NCBI RefSeq assembly: GCF_004791585.1
Contig: NZ_SRUU01000018.1
Span: forward strand, 1 to 64,000
DNA length: 64,000 bases
Reading direction: 5' to 3'
Source: Mesorhizobium sp. M1C.F.Ca.ET.210.01.1.1
GTDB taxonomy: Bacteria > Pseudomonadota > Alphaproteobacteria > Rhizobiales > Rhizobiaceae
The translations under genes and the position numbers were made by a program. Under the pieces are notes generated by a model, which saw nothing but the letters and a program-made list of their open reading frames with translations, was not told where the DNA came from and did no database searches. Shown one piece after another: positions 53,812 to 63,299 of the stretch (the stretch's first letter is position 1; each line of letters opens with the position of its first letter).

Positions 53812-56223
53812 CTATTGCCGCATCGCATTGCCTTCGGGGTCGTATGGCGAGGCCGCGATGACACGCGCCGGCCGTTCGACACCGACAATGTGGACGCAAA
53901 GCGCCGTCCCCTGCGCGGCGAATTCGTCGTCGACCAACGCCAGGGCGACGCTCTTGCCGACGGTGTATCCGTAGCCGCCGGAGGTGACGAAGCCGACGCG
54001 GCGGCCCTTGTGCCAGACCGGCTCGAAGCCGCTGGCATCGGCGTCGACCGCGTCGACTTCCAGCGTCACGATCCGTCGCGCGACGCCCGCCTCGCGTTCC
54101 TTGAGCGCCGCCTCGCGGCCAGTGAAATCGCCCTTGTCGAAGGCGATGAAACGGTCGAGCCCAGTCTGTCCAGGCGTGTAGCCTTGCGTGAACTCGCGCG
54201 ACCAGATGCCGAAACTCTTTTCCAACCGCAGCGCATTCAGCGCGTAATAGCCGATCTCGGCGAGGCCGAGATCCTCGCCGGCGGCAAGCAGCGTCTCGCG
54301 CAGGGTCGAATGCAAGGTGGCCGGGCAGTTGATTTCGAAGCCGAGATCGCCGACGATCGACAGCCGGGCGACGCGGGCACGTACCATGCCGATGTCGAAC
54401 ACGCTGCAGGCCATGAACGGCAAGGTCCTGGCGGAGATGTCCCGATGGGTGGTGCGTTCGACGATCTTCCTTGCGTTGGGTCCGGTGACGAGAAAGCCGG
54501 ACACAGTGTCGGAGATGTCAGTAACGGAGACGCCTTCGGCCATATGCGCCTCGAACCAGCGCATGTGGAATTCGCGCAGGTAGTAGGAGCCCATGATCCA
54601 GTATTCGCCGCCGCCCCAGTTGAGCACGGTGAGATCGCCCTTCAGCCGCCCGTCATGGCCAAGCATCGGCGCAAGCTTCGCGCGGCCGGGCTTCGGCAGC
54701 CTGCAGGCGAGCAGCCGGTCGAGCCAGGCCTCGGCGCCGGGTCCTGACACGGCATAGCGCGAGAAGGCCGTCGTATCGACGAGGCCGGCGGCGCGGCGGA
54801 CCTGCAGCACCTCGTCGCCGACGATGTCGAAGGCATTGGAGCGCTTCAGCGTCGTCTCCTCGCGAAAGCCCATCGGCGCGAAATAGGCCGGGATTTCCAG
54901 ACCCCAGGACGCCGTCCACTCGGCGCCGGCGGCGCTCATGCCGTCATAGGCGCCGGGACGCTTGAGCGGCCGCCCGGCAGGCAGGCGCTCGTTGGGGAAG
55001 GTCATGACGAAGCGGCGGGCGTAGAACTGGCGCGTCGTTTGCCTGAGATACTCGCGGTTGGCGGCGAAGGCGCCGTAGCGGGCGATGTCCATGCCGAAGA
55101 TGTCGGCCTGCGGCTCGCCATAGATCATCCACTCGGCCAGCGACTTGCCGACGCCGCCGCCCTGGCTGAAGCCGGCCATGACGCCGCAGGCGACCCAGTA
55201 GTTGCTGAGCCCCCTGACCGGGCCGACCAGCGGATTGCCGTCCGGCGTGAAGGTGAAGGCGCCGTTCACCCATTTGCGGATGCCGGCCTTCGCCAGGCAG
55301 GGGAAGCGCTGGTAGGCCTTGGAAAGTTCCGGGCTGATGCGGTCGATGTCCTCCGGGATGAGCTCGATGCCGTAGTCCCAGGGCGCGCCGTCCATGTTCC
55401 AGTGTTTTGGGTTCTGCTCGTAGACGCCGAGCAGCACGCCCTTCCGCTCCTGCCGCAGATAGGAGAAGCCGTCGAGATCGACGGCAAGGCCGAGCTCCTT
55501 GTCGAGGGCAGCGACTTCCGGAATGTCCTCGGTGACGAAATAGTGGTGCTCCATCGGCGTCACCGGCAGGTCGACGCCGGCCATGAGCCCGACCTGCTTG
55601 GCCCACAGGCCGCCGGCATTGACGACATGTTCGGCGACGATCGTGCCCTTCTCGGTGACGACGTCCCAGCCGCCATCGGCACGCGGCTTCAGCTCGACGA
55701 CGCGGTTGCGCAGGATCACGTCGGCGCCGCGCTTCTTCGCAGCGCCCGCATAAGCCTGCGTCGTGCCATAAGGGTCGAGATGGCCTTCGTTGGAATCGTA
55801 GAGGCCGCCCAGCACATCGCTGACATCGACGATCGGGCACATCTGCTTGATCTCTTCAGGCGTCACCAGGCGGGCCGTCTCGATGCCGACCGACTGGAAT
55901 ACCGCCCACGCCGATTTCAGCCATTCCCAGCGCTGCGGGTCGCTCGCCATGTTGACGCCGCCGGTCATGTGCAGACCGGCGTTCTGGCCGGACTCGGCCT
56001 CGATCTCGCGATAGAGCTTGATCGTGTAGTCCTGCAGCGCGGCGACATTGGGATCGGCGTTGAGCGCATGGAAGCCGGCGGCCGCGTGCCAGGTGGAGCC
56101 GGCCGTCAATTCGGCCCGTTCGATGAGCGCGACATCGCTCCAGCCGAACCGAGTGAGATGGTAGAGCACCGAGGCGCCGACCACGCCTCCTCCGATGACA
56201 ACTGCCCGGTAATGCGACTTCAC
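53812..56223 (-). CDS. FAD-dependent oxidoreductase fused to GcvT domain (dimethylglycine/sarcosine dehydrogenase-like)
   Basis: GTG 56223 is chosen because GGGAGAGG is just upstream. The 803-residue product has a DAO-type FAD fold (YRAVVIGGGVVGASVLYHLT), the flavin-binding AGSTWHAAAGFH with the conserved His of dimethylglycine/sarcosine dehydrogenases, and a C-terminal folate-binding GcvT/GCV_T_C tandem (from about residue 430; KSFGIWSREFTQGYTP, KGDFTGREAAL). It likely oxidises an N-methylated amine, sending electrons to ETF and C1 units to tetrahydrofolate. It is in one operon with the MttB-like gene. Confidence 0.93.
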   Translation of the reverse strand: MKSHYRAVVIGGGVVGASVLYHLTRFGWSDVALIERAELTAGSTWHAAAGFHALNADPNVAALQDYTIKLYREIEAESGQNAGLHMTGGVNMASDPQRWEWLKSAWAVFQSVGIETARLVTPEEIKQMCPIVDVSDVLGGLYDSNEGHLDPYGTTQAYAGAAKKRGADVILRNRVVELKPRADGGWDVVTEKGTIVAEHVVNAGGLWAKQVGLMAGVDLPVTPMEHHYFVTEDIPEVAALDKELGLAVDLDGFSYLRQERKGVLLGVYEQNPKHWNMDGAPWDYGIELIPEDIDRISPELSKAYQRFPCLAKAGIRKWVNGAFTFTPDGNPLVGPVRGLSNYWVACGVMAGFSQGGGVGKSLAEWMIYGEPQADIFGMDIARYGAFAANREYLRQTTRQFYARRFVMTFPNERLPAGRPLKRPGAYDGMSAAGAEWTASWGLEIPAYFAPMGFREETTLKRSNAFDIVGDEVLQVRRAAGLVDTTAFSRYAVSGPGAEAWLDRLLACRLPKPGRAKLAPMLGHDGRLKGDLTVLNWGGGEYWIMGSYYLREFHMRWFEAHMAEGVSVTDISDTVSGFLVTGPNARKIVERTTHRDISARTLPFMACSVFDIGMVRARVARLSIVGDLGFEINCPATLHSTLRETLLAAGEDLGLAEIGYYALNALRLEKSFGIWSREFTQGYTPGQTGLDRFIAFDKGDFTGREAALKEREAGVARRIVTLEVDAVDADASGFEPVWHKGRRVGFVTSGGYGYTVGKSVALALVDDEFAAQGTALCVHIVGVERPARVIAASPYDPEGNAMRQ

Positions 56224-56264
56224 GAGCCTCTCCCTCTCGTTGGAGGCTCTCACGATATATCTCC

Positions 56265-56294
56265 TGGACATATGTGTCTAGACACTTCTGTCCA
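56265..56294. promoter_or_regulatory. 30-bp palindromic operator between TetR and dehydrogenase genes
   Basis: Left arm TGGACATATGTGTCT (56265-56279) and right arm AGACACTTCTGTCCA (56280-56294) match at 13 of 15 positions, with the core GTGTCTAGACAC perfect. It lies 41 bases from the dehydrogenase start and 40 from the TetR start, the position expected for a shared repressor site. Confidence 0.75.
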
Positions 56295-56334
56295 GAGCTT
56301 GCGCTGCGTTTCGCGCTATGCCTATTGTGCGGCC

Positions 56335-56973
56335 ATGATCATGACCTCTCCCCAGGCCGAACCGGTCCCCGGCAACATCAAGGTCACGCGCTCGGACTGG
56401 ATCAACCTGGCGCTCGAGACGCTGATTTCAGACGGAATCGAGAGCGTGCGCGTGCTCACGCTGAGCCAGAAGCTCGGTGTCTCGCGCTCGAGCTTCTATT
56501 GGTATTTCGAAAGCCGGCAGGATCTGCTCGACCAGTTGCTCAAGCATTGGCATGAGACCAATACCAAGGCGATCGTCGAGCGCGCCCAGCGCCCGGCCGC
56601 AACCATCATCATGGGCGTGCTTAACGTGTTCGAATGCTGGGCCGACGAGCGCATGTTCGACCCGAGGCTCGATTTCGCCGTCCGCGAATGGGCACGCCGT
56701 TCCGACGACGTGCGGCGCATGATCGACCAGGCCGACGACGATCGCCTCACCGCTATCCGCGACATGTACCGCCGACACGGCTATGACGAGGAGAATGCCT
56801 TCATCCGGGCGCGTGTGCTCTATTATATGCAGATCGGCTACTACGTGCTCGACCTAAAGGAACCGGTCGAGGCCAGGGTCAGCCATCTCGCCGCCTATCT
56901 GCGCGCCTTCACCGGCCAGGAGCCGACCGAGGCGGATGTTGCGCATTTCATGCGCTTCATCGCAGCGCGGTGA
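56335..56973 (+). CDS. TetR-family regulator of the methylamine/betaine module
   Basis: 212 residues from ATG 56335 (ATG 56341 is an alternative). HTH region WINLALETLISDGIESVRVL and LSQKLGVSRSSFYWYFESRQ (about 20-60), then a helical ligand domain (LYYMQIGYYVLDLKEPVEAR). The layout, divergent from the dehydrogenase/MttB operon across a palindrome, implies local repression relieved by substrate. Related rhizobial genes show the same three-gene layout. Confidence 0.88.
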   Translation: MIMTSPQAEPVPGNIKVTRSDWINLALETLISDGIESVRVLTLSQKLGVSRSSFYWYFESRQDLLDQLLKHWHETNTKAIVERAQRPAATIIMGVLNVFECWADERMFDPRLDFAVREWARRSDDVRRMIDQADDDRLTAIRDMYRRHGYDEENAFIRARVLYYMQIGYYVLDLKEPVEARVSHLAAYLRAFTGQEPTEADVAHFMRFIAAR

Positions 56974-57198
56974 TAGAGCTCCAAATATTTGCTTTTTGCG
57001 CAATTACGGACGGAAAACCGGCGCACACCTTTCGTGGAATTGCTCCAGGCAAAATCAACCTTGGCGTTCAACAAAGCTTGGGTGTGGCTTCGCTGCCCTT
57101 GTGAGCGGTGCTAAAATGGCCGATTAGTCTTGCAGGGGTGGCGCCCGAAACTGTCCATGCGGGTTTCGGTCGAAAGCGCGTTGGGGCGGAAGTCTGGA

Positions 57199-59355
57199 AT
57201 GGCAAGTCCTTCGAAACCACGCAAGAGGAGAGGCCGGATCGCCTCGGCGGCTCTCGCTGTCGACGCGTGGCTCGATTCGTCTCTCTATGAGATCGGCTTC
57301 AAGGCGCGCGAATTCTGGGAAGCGGCAACCATCTTTTCCCGCCGTTTCCGCCTGCACGGCTGGCGGCGCGCCATCATCGAGGTGCTGAGCGAGGGCTTCA
57401 CCATGGGCGCCGGCGGCTTCGTGGTGCTTTTGGCGCTCGCCATGCCGGCCTTCGAGATTACCGGCGGCGACTGGCGCAACCAGGGCGACTTCGCCGTCAC
57501 CTTCCTCGACCGCTACGGCAACGAGATCGGCCAGCGCGGCATCATCCAGCGCGATTCCGTGCCCGTCGACGAGATGCCGGACATCGTCATCAAGGCGGTG
57601 CTGGCGACCGAGGACCGGCGCTTCTTCGATCATTACGGCATCGACGTGCTCGGCCTGTCGCGCGCGATCTTCGAGAATGTGCGCGCCAATTCGGTGGTCC
57701 AGGGCGGCTCCAGCATCACCCAGCAACTCGCCAAGAACCTGTTCCTTTCCAACGAGCGCACCTTGGAGCGCAAGATCAAGGAAGCGTTTCTCTCGCTATG
57801 GCTTGAGGCAAACCTCTCCAAGAAGGAGATCCTGCAGCTCTACCTCGACCGTGCCTACATGGGCGGCGGCACGTTCGGCATCGAGGCGGCGGCGGATTTC
57901 TATTTCGGCAAGAGCGTCAAGGACCTGAACCTCGCCGAGGCGGCGATGCTTGCCGGCCTGTTCAAGGCGCCGACCAAATACGCGCCGCACATCAACCTGC
58001 CGGCCGCCCGCGCGCGCGCCAATGTTGTGCTCTCCAATCTGGTCGATTCCGGCTTCATGACCGAGGGACAGGTGCTGCAGGCGCGGCTGCATCCGGCCGA
58101 TGTCGTCGACCGCGGCGAACAGAAGAGCCCCGACTATTTCCTCGACTGGGCCTTCGACGAGGTGAAGAAGATCGCCAAGCCAGGCCAGCATTCGCTGGTT
58201 GCCCATACGACCTTCGACGCCAATATCCAGAAGGCGGCGGAAGAGTCGGTCGAGTACCACCTTCGCCAGTTCGGCAAGGAATACAACGTCACCGAAGGCG
58301 CGGTGGTGGTGATCGAGACCAACGGCGCGGTGCGCGCCATCGTCGGCGGCCGCGACTATGGCGCAAGCCAGTTCAACCGCGCCACCAAGGCACTGCGCCA
58401 GACCGGGTCGTCGTTCAAGCCTTATGTCTATGCCACGGCGATGGAGCATGGCTTCACGCCGGACTCGGTGGTTTCCGGCGGCCCCGTCAGCTGGGGCAAC
58501 TGGTCGCCGCACAATTACAGCGGCGGATCGGCGGGCAATGTCACGCTGCTGACCGCAATCGCCAAGTCGATCAACACCGTGCCGGTGCGGCTCGCCAAGG
58601 ATCATCTCGGCATCGCCCCGATCAAGGCTATGGCGGAATCGATGGGTGTCGAATCGCCGCTGGAATCGCACAAGACCATGGTGCTCGGCACATCCCTCAT
58701 GACGGTGATGGATCAGGCGACGGGCTACAGCGTCTTTGCGCAAAACGGCTTCGTCGGCTCCAGGCACGGCATCACCCAACTCGTCACCCGCACCGGCGAC
58801 GTGGTCTATGACTGGACCAAGGACGCGCCGCCGCCCCACCGGGTGCTGTCGGAAAAGGCGCTGAAATACATGAACACCATGCTGGCCGCGGTGCCGGTGA
58901 TCGGCACGGCCAGGCGCGCGCAGCTTCCCAACATCGTCGTCGCCGGCAAGACCGGCACCACGCAATCCTACCGCGATGCATGGTTCGTCGGTTTCACCGG
59001 CAACTACACGGCCGCCGTCTGGCTCGGCAATGACGACTTCACGCCCAGCAACAAGATGACCGGCGGTTCGCTGCCGGCGATGGTGTGGCAGCGGCTGATG
59101 GTCTATGCGCACCAGAACATCGACCTGAAGCCGATCCCAGGTATCGATCATCCGTTCGTCGACCCGGAGGTGGCGGCCAAGGCCGAGGAGGCGGCGAAGA
59201 AGGAGGCCGCGGATGCCACTGCGCAAGCGGAGGCCGAGCGCCCGCCGGTGCTTTCCAGCCGCACCACCCAGATGCTGAGGGACATGACCAAGGCATTCCA
59301 GGCAGCGCCGGTCCTCGACGCGCCAACCCTGCCGGAGACGCTGTCGGCGCTTTAG
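57199..59355 (+). CDS. Penicillin-binding protein 1A-type bifunctional peptidoglycan synthase
   Basis: 718 residues from ATG 57199. Signal anchor (GFVVLLALAMPAFEIT, about 75-90), glycosyltransferase domain with ATEDRRFFDHYGIDVLGLSR and SITQQLAKNLFLSNERTLER, then transpeptidase domain with the active Ser in RQTGSSFKPYVYA, SxN in SINTVPVRLA and KTG in VAGKTGTTQSYRD. It polymerises lipid II and cross-links peptides in the periplasm. The C-terminal 70 residues are Ala/Glu/Lys-rich. The longer frame upstream lacks a ribosome site. Confidence 0.95.
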   Translation: MASPSKPRKRRGRIASAALAVDAWLDSSLYEIGFKAREFWEAATIFSRRFRLHGWRRAIIEVLSEGFTMGAGGFVVLLALAMPAFEITGGDWRNQGDFAVTFLDRYGNEIGQRGIIQRDSVPVDEMPDIVIKAVLATEDRRFFDHYGIDVLGLSRAIFENVRANSVVQGGSSITQQLAKNLFLSNERTLERKIKEAFLSLWLEANLSKKEILQLYLDRAYMGGGTFGIEAAADFYFGKSVKDLNLAEAAMLAGLFKAPTKYAPHINLPAARARANVVLSNLVDSGFMTEGQVLQARLHPADVVDRGEQKSPDYFLDWAFDEVKKIAKPGQHSLVAHTTFDANIQKAAEESVEYHLRQFGKEYNVTEGAVVVIETNGAVRAIVGGRDYGASQFNRATKALRQTGSSFKPYVYATAMEHGFTPDSVVSGGPVSWGNWSPHNYSGGSAGNVTLLTAIAKSINTVPVRLAKDHLGIAPIKAMAESMGVESPLESHKTMVLGTSLMTVMDQATGYSVFAQNGFVGSRHGITQLVTRTGDVVYDWTKDAPPPHRVLSEKALKYMNTMLAAVPVIGTARRAQLPNIVVAGKTGTTQSYRDAWFVGFTGNYTAAVWLGNDDFTPSNKMTGGSLPAMVWQRLMVYAHQNIDLKPIPGIDHPFVDPEVAAKAEEAAKKEAADATAQAEAERPPVLSSRTTQMLRDMTKAFQAAPVLDAPTLPETLSAL

Positions 59356-59364
59356 GTTTTGATC

Positions 59365-59465
59365 GTGCGCACGTCCTTGTCCCGAAGCCGTTAACCGGGA
59401 GACATGTTTTATATCCTGCGCATATCTTTGTCCCGAAACCCGGTTCCCACTTTCGGGAGGCATGC
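59365..59465. repeat. Two rhizobial intergenic palindromic units
   Basis: Unit 1, GTGCGCACGTCCTTGTCCC to about 59406, and unit 2, CTGCGCATATCTTTGTCCC to GGAGGCATGC at 59465, share the CTTTGTCCCGAAxCCGGTT theme. They follow the PBP gene and end at the convergent DUF930 gene. Confidence 0.6.
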
Positions 59466-60518
59466 TTAGTGGAGACTGGGCAATCTGAGACGGGCCCATT
59501 CGCCGGGTGGGATCTCAGCGCCGACACGGAAGTTGAATGACAAGACCCTCGTCGCATCGGCGTCGACCTCACACCGGAAGCTTAGGCGGTACCATGTGGT
59601 TGTCGTGCTGAAGGCGGCCTCTGGAGGGCTAAGAACATTGCCCACCTTCAGCGGAATCGATGGCAGCCATTTGGGAGAATAGGAGGCGTCCCGCAATTCC
59701 TGGTTCAAAACGCTGCCGCAAAGGTTGGCAACCCGCTGGTCGCGAGACACACCAGTCGTGGAGCTTGCGGCCAGCGCATCACCGGTAGCGCCGCGCGAGT
59801 ACAGCTTTCGAACACCCGGGAGGCCCGCATAGATCGGCGATGCAGACACGGCGGCACTGGTGGAACTTGGCGCCCCGGCACTCTTGCTTCGGGACTTCGA
59901 GAGCCTCGCAGGCCTGAACTTCAGCGCATTTGCGAGTTTGGACTTTGGCTTTTCGGTTGCAGCCGGAAGCTCGACTTTGCCATCGCTCTCAGCACCCAAC
60001 GGCGTTGGCGCCACGGCGGTCTGCTTTTCGGCGATTTGCGCTCCTGCCTCTTGTTTGTCTGCCTGCTGCTTATCCGCGTCCTCAGTTGCCTGCTTCTCCT
60101 CACTCTGTGTGGGTTTGGCATCCGCGGCGGCGGTTGCCGGCTTCTCGAGGTCTGCCGGGCCGGCAGGCTGGCTGTCCGCAGGCTTCGGCACGGCAGGCGT
60201 CTTCGAATCGCTATCCTTGGCCGGCGGCGCGTTGTCTCGATCACCGCCCCCATCCGGGGATTTCCTCGGCCCGGTATCCTTGTCGCCGTAATGAAAAACC
60301 GGCTCCAGCACAGCGATTGGCGGTGGCTTCGGTGGTTGCTTTTCCGGCGGAGGCGGCTTTTCGACTTTCTGCTCGGGCGGCTTTTCCTTTGGCTGCGGTG
60401 CGGGCTGAGGTTTCGGTTTCGGCGGCTCGGGCGGAGGCACAAGCGCGACATTGATCGGCTGTTCCTGGTCCGGCTGCTGGGAAGGTCTCGGCAGGCCATA
60501 GACCAGAAACGCTGCCAT
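59466..60518 (-). CDS. TonB-like DUF930 protein, apparently frameshifted near its start
   Basis: The 350-residue frame from ATG 60518 begins MAAFLVYGLPRPSQQ, followed by a Pro/Lys-rich periplasmic spacer (PPPEPPKPKPQPAP) and a C-terminal DUF930 domain (SRDQRVANLCGSVLNQEL, TTTTWYRLSFRCEVDADATR). A hydrophobic start without basic residues is odd. In the other minus frame, from ATG 60585, the sequence MKGETEERRWNLAWALPASL and ILH gives exactly the missing N-terminus; removing one G near 60514 joins them as SLILHAAFLVYGLP. I read it as one gene of about 373 codons with a one-base insertion or a sequencing error. Confidence 0.75.
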   Translation of the reverse strand: MAAFLVYGLPRPSQQPDQEQPINVALVPPPEPPKPKPQPAPQPKEKPPEQKVEKPPPPEKQPPKPPPIAVLEPVFHYGDKDTGPRKSPDGGGDRDNAPPAKDSDSKTPAVPKPADSQPAGPADLEKPATAAADAKPTQSEEKQATEDADKQQADKQEAGAQIAEKQTAVAPTPLGAESDGKVELPAATEKPKSKLANALKFRPARLSKSRSKSAGAPSSTSAAVSASPIYAGLPGVRKLYSRGATGDALAASSTTGVSRDQRVANLCGSVLNQELRDASYSPKWLPSIPLKVGNVLSPPEAAFSTTTTWYRLSFRCEVDADATRVLSFNFRVGAEIPPGEWARLRLPSLH

Positions 60519-60780
60519 GCAGGATCAGCGACGCGGGCAAGGCCCAAGCCAAATTCCAACGCCGTTCTTCTGTCTCGCCCTTCATCCCGATCGATGTGGA
60601 GCGAAATGGCGGCGGCTTCAAGCACAGGCCTCGGATTGGATGGCCACCCACGGCGCCGCAGGAGGAAGCCGCCATTTGCATGCCGGTATCACCTGAATAT
60701 CGCCACGCCATAGAGCGAGCCGGCTTGCCACGAGGCCCCGCGCCGCGATATCCCCGAGCAACTCCTCTTTTTCCGGCCTC

Positions 60781-61365
60781 ATGCTCAGAAACGCATTCCT
60801 CACGCTGCTATCGCTTGCCATAGCCATCGGGCTGGGCGGCGGCAGCGTCTGGTATGCGTTGAACGCGCAGGACGGCGTCGGCGCGATCCGCATCGGCCAA
60901 TGGACCGCCTTCCCCGAAATCGGCACCCAGACCGCCGACCCCTATTCGAAGGCGCGAGTGGCCCGCGAGGGGGTGCTGGCGCTCGGCCGGGCGGAGGGGC
61001 TCACATTCGTCGCCGAGCGCGACGAGACCGGCGAGCCGCTGAAGCGGCAATGCGCCTATACGATCGAGGGCAGCTATCCGACCGCCCGATTCTGGACGCT
61101 TTATGCCGCCGACCAGTCGCTGGGCGTCATCGGCACCGGCAAGGCGAGACAGGCAGCGTTGCAATCCTACGAGGTGCTGCGCCAGCCCGACAATGCGGTC
61201 GCCATCTCGGTCGGCGACCGCCCTGCCCCCGGTAACTGGCTGCTTACCAGCGGTTTCGGCAGGATGTATTTCGTGCTGACCTTCTACGACACGCCGATCG
61301 CCTCGAGCACGGGCCTCTCCGACGTGACGCTGCCGCGCATCCTGAAGGCGGGCTGCCATGCGTAG
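60781..61365 (+). CDS. DUF1214 membrane-anchored protein
   Basis: 194 residues: N-terminal helix (LRNAFLTLLSLAIAIGLGGG), then a DUF1214 domain ending FVLTFYDTPIASSTGL, SDVTLPRILKAGCHA. In other bacteria, DUF1214 is the C-terminal half of a DUF1254/DUF1214 protein; here the two halves are separate, overlapping genes (8 bases with the next). Likely inner-membrane anchored with a periplasmic domain; function not known. Confidence 0.85.
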   Translation: MLRNAFLTLLSLAIAIGLGGGSVWYALNAQDGVGAIRIGQWTAFPEIGTQTADPYSKARVAREGVLALGRAEGLTFVAERDETGEPLKRQCAYTIEGSYPTARFWTLYAADQSLGVIGTGKARQAALQSYEVLRQPDNAVAISVGDRPAPGNWLLTSGFGRMYFVLTFYDTPIASSTGLSDVTLPRILKAGCHA

Positions 61366-61906
61366 GCTGCTGCACGCCCTGATCCTCGGCCTGCTTGGCG
61401 CCGGCATCGTGCATATCGTGGTGCTGTTCCTGGTGCCGGAGTTTTCGGAACGCGATGCCTGGTCACGGCTGGCGATGGCCTCCGACCTCTACAAGATGAC
61501 GCGTCTGGACGCCGAAGCCGGCGGCGCGCCGGTGGTGAAGTCGGTCGACCCGATGTTCTACGCGGCCGCCTGCCGCTTCGACCTCGCCGACGGGCTGGTG
61601 CGGATCCGGGCGCCGGGCGACGTGCCGTTCTGGTCGGCTTCGGTCTATGACCGCAGCGGCCACAACATCTATTCCTTCAACGACCACAACGCGAACAGCG
61701 AGAAGCTCGATGCCGTTGTGCTGACGCCGGCGCAGATGATCGACGTGCGGCGCGATCTTCCGGAGGAATTGCAGGGCGCGATCTTCGTCGAGGCGCCGAT
61801 CGAGGAAGGCATCTTCGTCGTCCGCGCCTTCGTGCCGGACGACAGCTGGAAGCCGATCGTGTCACGCTTTCTCGAGCAGAGCGCCTGCGAGTTGCAGGAC
61901 TACTGA
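61358..61906 (+). CDS. DUF1254 membrane-anchored protein
   Basis: 182 residues: membrane helix (LLHALILGLLGAGIVHIVVL) followed by a DUF1254 domain (SVDPMFYAAACRFDLADGLV, SASVYDRSGHNIYSFNDHNA, EGIFVVRAFVP). It overlaps the DUF1214 gene by 8 bases and is probably translationally coupled; the two products presumably associate. Confidence 0.87.
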   Translation: MRRLLHALILGLLGAGIVHIVVLFLVPEFSERDAWSRLAMASDLYKMTRLDAEAGGAPVVKSVDPMFYAAACRFDLADGLVRIRAPGDVPFWSASVYDRSGHNIYSFNDHNANSEKLDAVVLTPAQMIDVRRDLPEELQGAIFVEAPIEEGIFVVRAFVPDDSWKPIVSRFLEQSACELQDY

Positions 61907-61913
61907 GTCAGCA

Positions 61914-62102
61914 TCAGTGATGCGGCACTGGAGGCCGCGGCGACCCCGGCTTGTCCGGCCCGTCCGGGCGCGCCGCGCCGGCTTGCGGCTGCTGCTCGTA
62001 GCGGACGCCGGGGAAGATGATGACCGCGGCCGCCGTATCGGCAGCGTGATTTACTCGATTGACCGGTGCCGTTCTCGGCACAAAAGACAGGACCATGCCC
62101 AT
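61914..62102 (-). CDS. Small conserved basic/proline-rich protein
   Basis: 62 residues from ATG 62102 (second ATG 62096), with AGAGGA upstream. Reads MGMVLSFVPRTAPVNR, then AAVIIFPGVRYEQQ and a Pro/Gly-rich tail. The SFVPR and IIFPGVRYE segments recur in small Mesorhizobium proteins as I remember; function unknown. Convergent with the DUF1254 gene with 7 bases between. Confidence 0.6.
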   Translation of the reverse strand: MGMVLSFVPRTAPVNRVNHAADTAAAVIIFPGVRYEQQPQAGAARPDGPDKPGSPRPPVPHH

Positions 62103-62273
62103 GGTTCGCGCATTCCTCTCGGTTGGACCGGAGCACAACGCAACGCCTCCAAAGTTGATTAAGGCGGGCAGAGGGTTAACGGAGCGCTAACGGATCGCGG
62201 CTAATTTGATCTTTGTTCCCTGGAGACGCGTAACCCGGCCAGGCCGGATGGCGCGAAGCAGGGTCTGTGTCGA

Positions 62274-63299
62274 GTGTCGGGCGTATCCTCCGTGTCTTCT
62301 TCGGATTTCAGGCAAATCGCTATCCGGACCGAAGCGGGAAAAGCTGAAAGGCTGTTCCGCGCCGCCGTGTCGGCCTTCTGCTCGCTGACGCGGCCCTCGC
62401 GCCGTGAGATCGCCCAGCTTGAGGATCTGACGCTGCCGCTGTTCGACGAGGTCTCGGTCGAATCGCGCCGCTATGTTGCCGCCGCCCTTTCCGAATGCGA
62501 GTACGCGCCGGCCGCGCTGGTGCGGCGGCTGGCCGAGGAGCCGGTCGAGATCGCGGCGGCGCTGCTCACCCGCTCGAAGGCGCTGAGCGACATCGACCTC
62601 ATCGCGCTGATCGGTCGCCACGGCCTGCCGCACGCGCGCGCGATCGCCCGCCGCAAGGAGCTCAATCCGACCATCGCCCAGCTGATCCGCGCGCTGGAGA
62701 AGCCGACGCTGGTCAAGACGCGGCCACCGGACACGGTCACCAAGCTCGCGCCGGCGAAAACGGAGCCCGCTTCCACGACGCAAGACCGCCGCCCGGATCC
62801 CGGAGTCGCCGAAGAGGATGCGCGACGCCGCCTGCGTTCGATGATGCGCCCCGCCGGCGAAGGTGTCGCCGTCAACCTTTTCCTCGGCCAGCCAACCTAT
62901 GTGAGGCTGCGCGAGACGGCGCTGACCGGTAACGCCGCCTTCTTCCAGACGGCGCTTGCCGATGCCCTGGACATCGATTTCGCCACGGCCCGCTCGGTGA
63001 CCGAGCAGTCGAGCTACGCCGCGCTGCTTGCGGCGCTCAAGGCGCTCGACCTCAGCGAGGACAGGGCCTTCCTGATCGCGGTTGCGGTCTACGCGAGCGA
63101 GTTCCCGCATCCGCAGGCGATCCGGCTGTTCCTCGACCGCTACCGGCTGCTGCATCGCGAGGCGGCGCTCGACAAGGTGCGGGCCTGGAAGGCCGAGACC
63201 CTGTCGCGGGCGATCCGCGGCAACGCCGCCGAGACGGCAAGCGCCGAGCGCCAGGCGTCGAACAGCGGCGGCACGACCCCCAGCCTCAAGGCATCCTGA
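62274..63299 (+). CDS. DUF2336 protein
   Basis: 341 residues from GTG 62274. Helical repeat-like protein: REIAQLEDLTLPLFDEVSVE, SRRYVAAALSECEYAPAALV, AEEPVEIAAALLTRSKALSD and a C-terminal half after a Pro/Thr linker. This is the DUF2336 pattern of HEAT-like alpha repeats in alphaproteobacteria; role unknown, no signal peptide. Lone gene between convergent and unrelated neighbours. Confidence 0.82.
   Translation: MSGVSSVSSSDFRQIAIRTEAGKAERLFRAAVSAFCSLTRPSRREIAQLEDLTLPLFDEVSVESRRYVAAALSECEYAPAALVRRLAEEPVEIAAALLTRSKALSDIDLIALIGRHGLPHARAIARRKELNPTIAQLIRALEKPTLVKTRPPDTVTKLAPAKTEPASTTQDRRPDPGVAEEDARRRLRSMMRPAGEGVAVNLFLGQPTYVRLRETALTGNAAFFQTALADALDIDFATARSVTEQSSYAALLAALKALDLSEDRAFLIAVAVYASEFPHPQAIRLFLDRYRLLHREAALDKVRAWKAETLSRAIRGNAAETASAERQASNSGGTTPSLKAS

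Noticed and set aside
57796-59499. 567-codon minus-strand frame opposite the PBP1A gene
   Set aside because: Shadow of a clear PBP; Arg/His/Asp-rich with no motifs.
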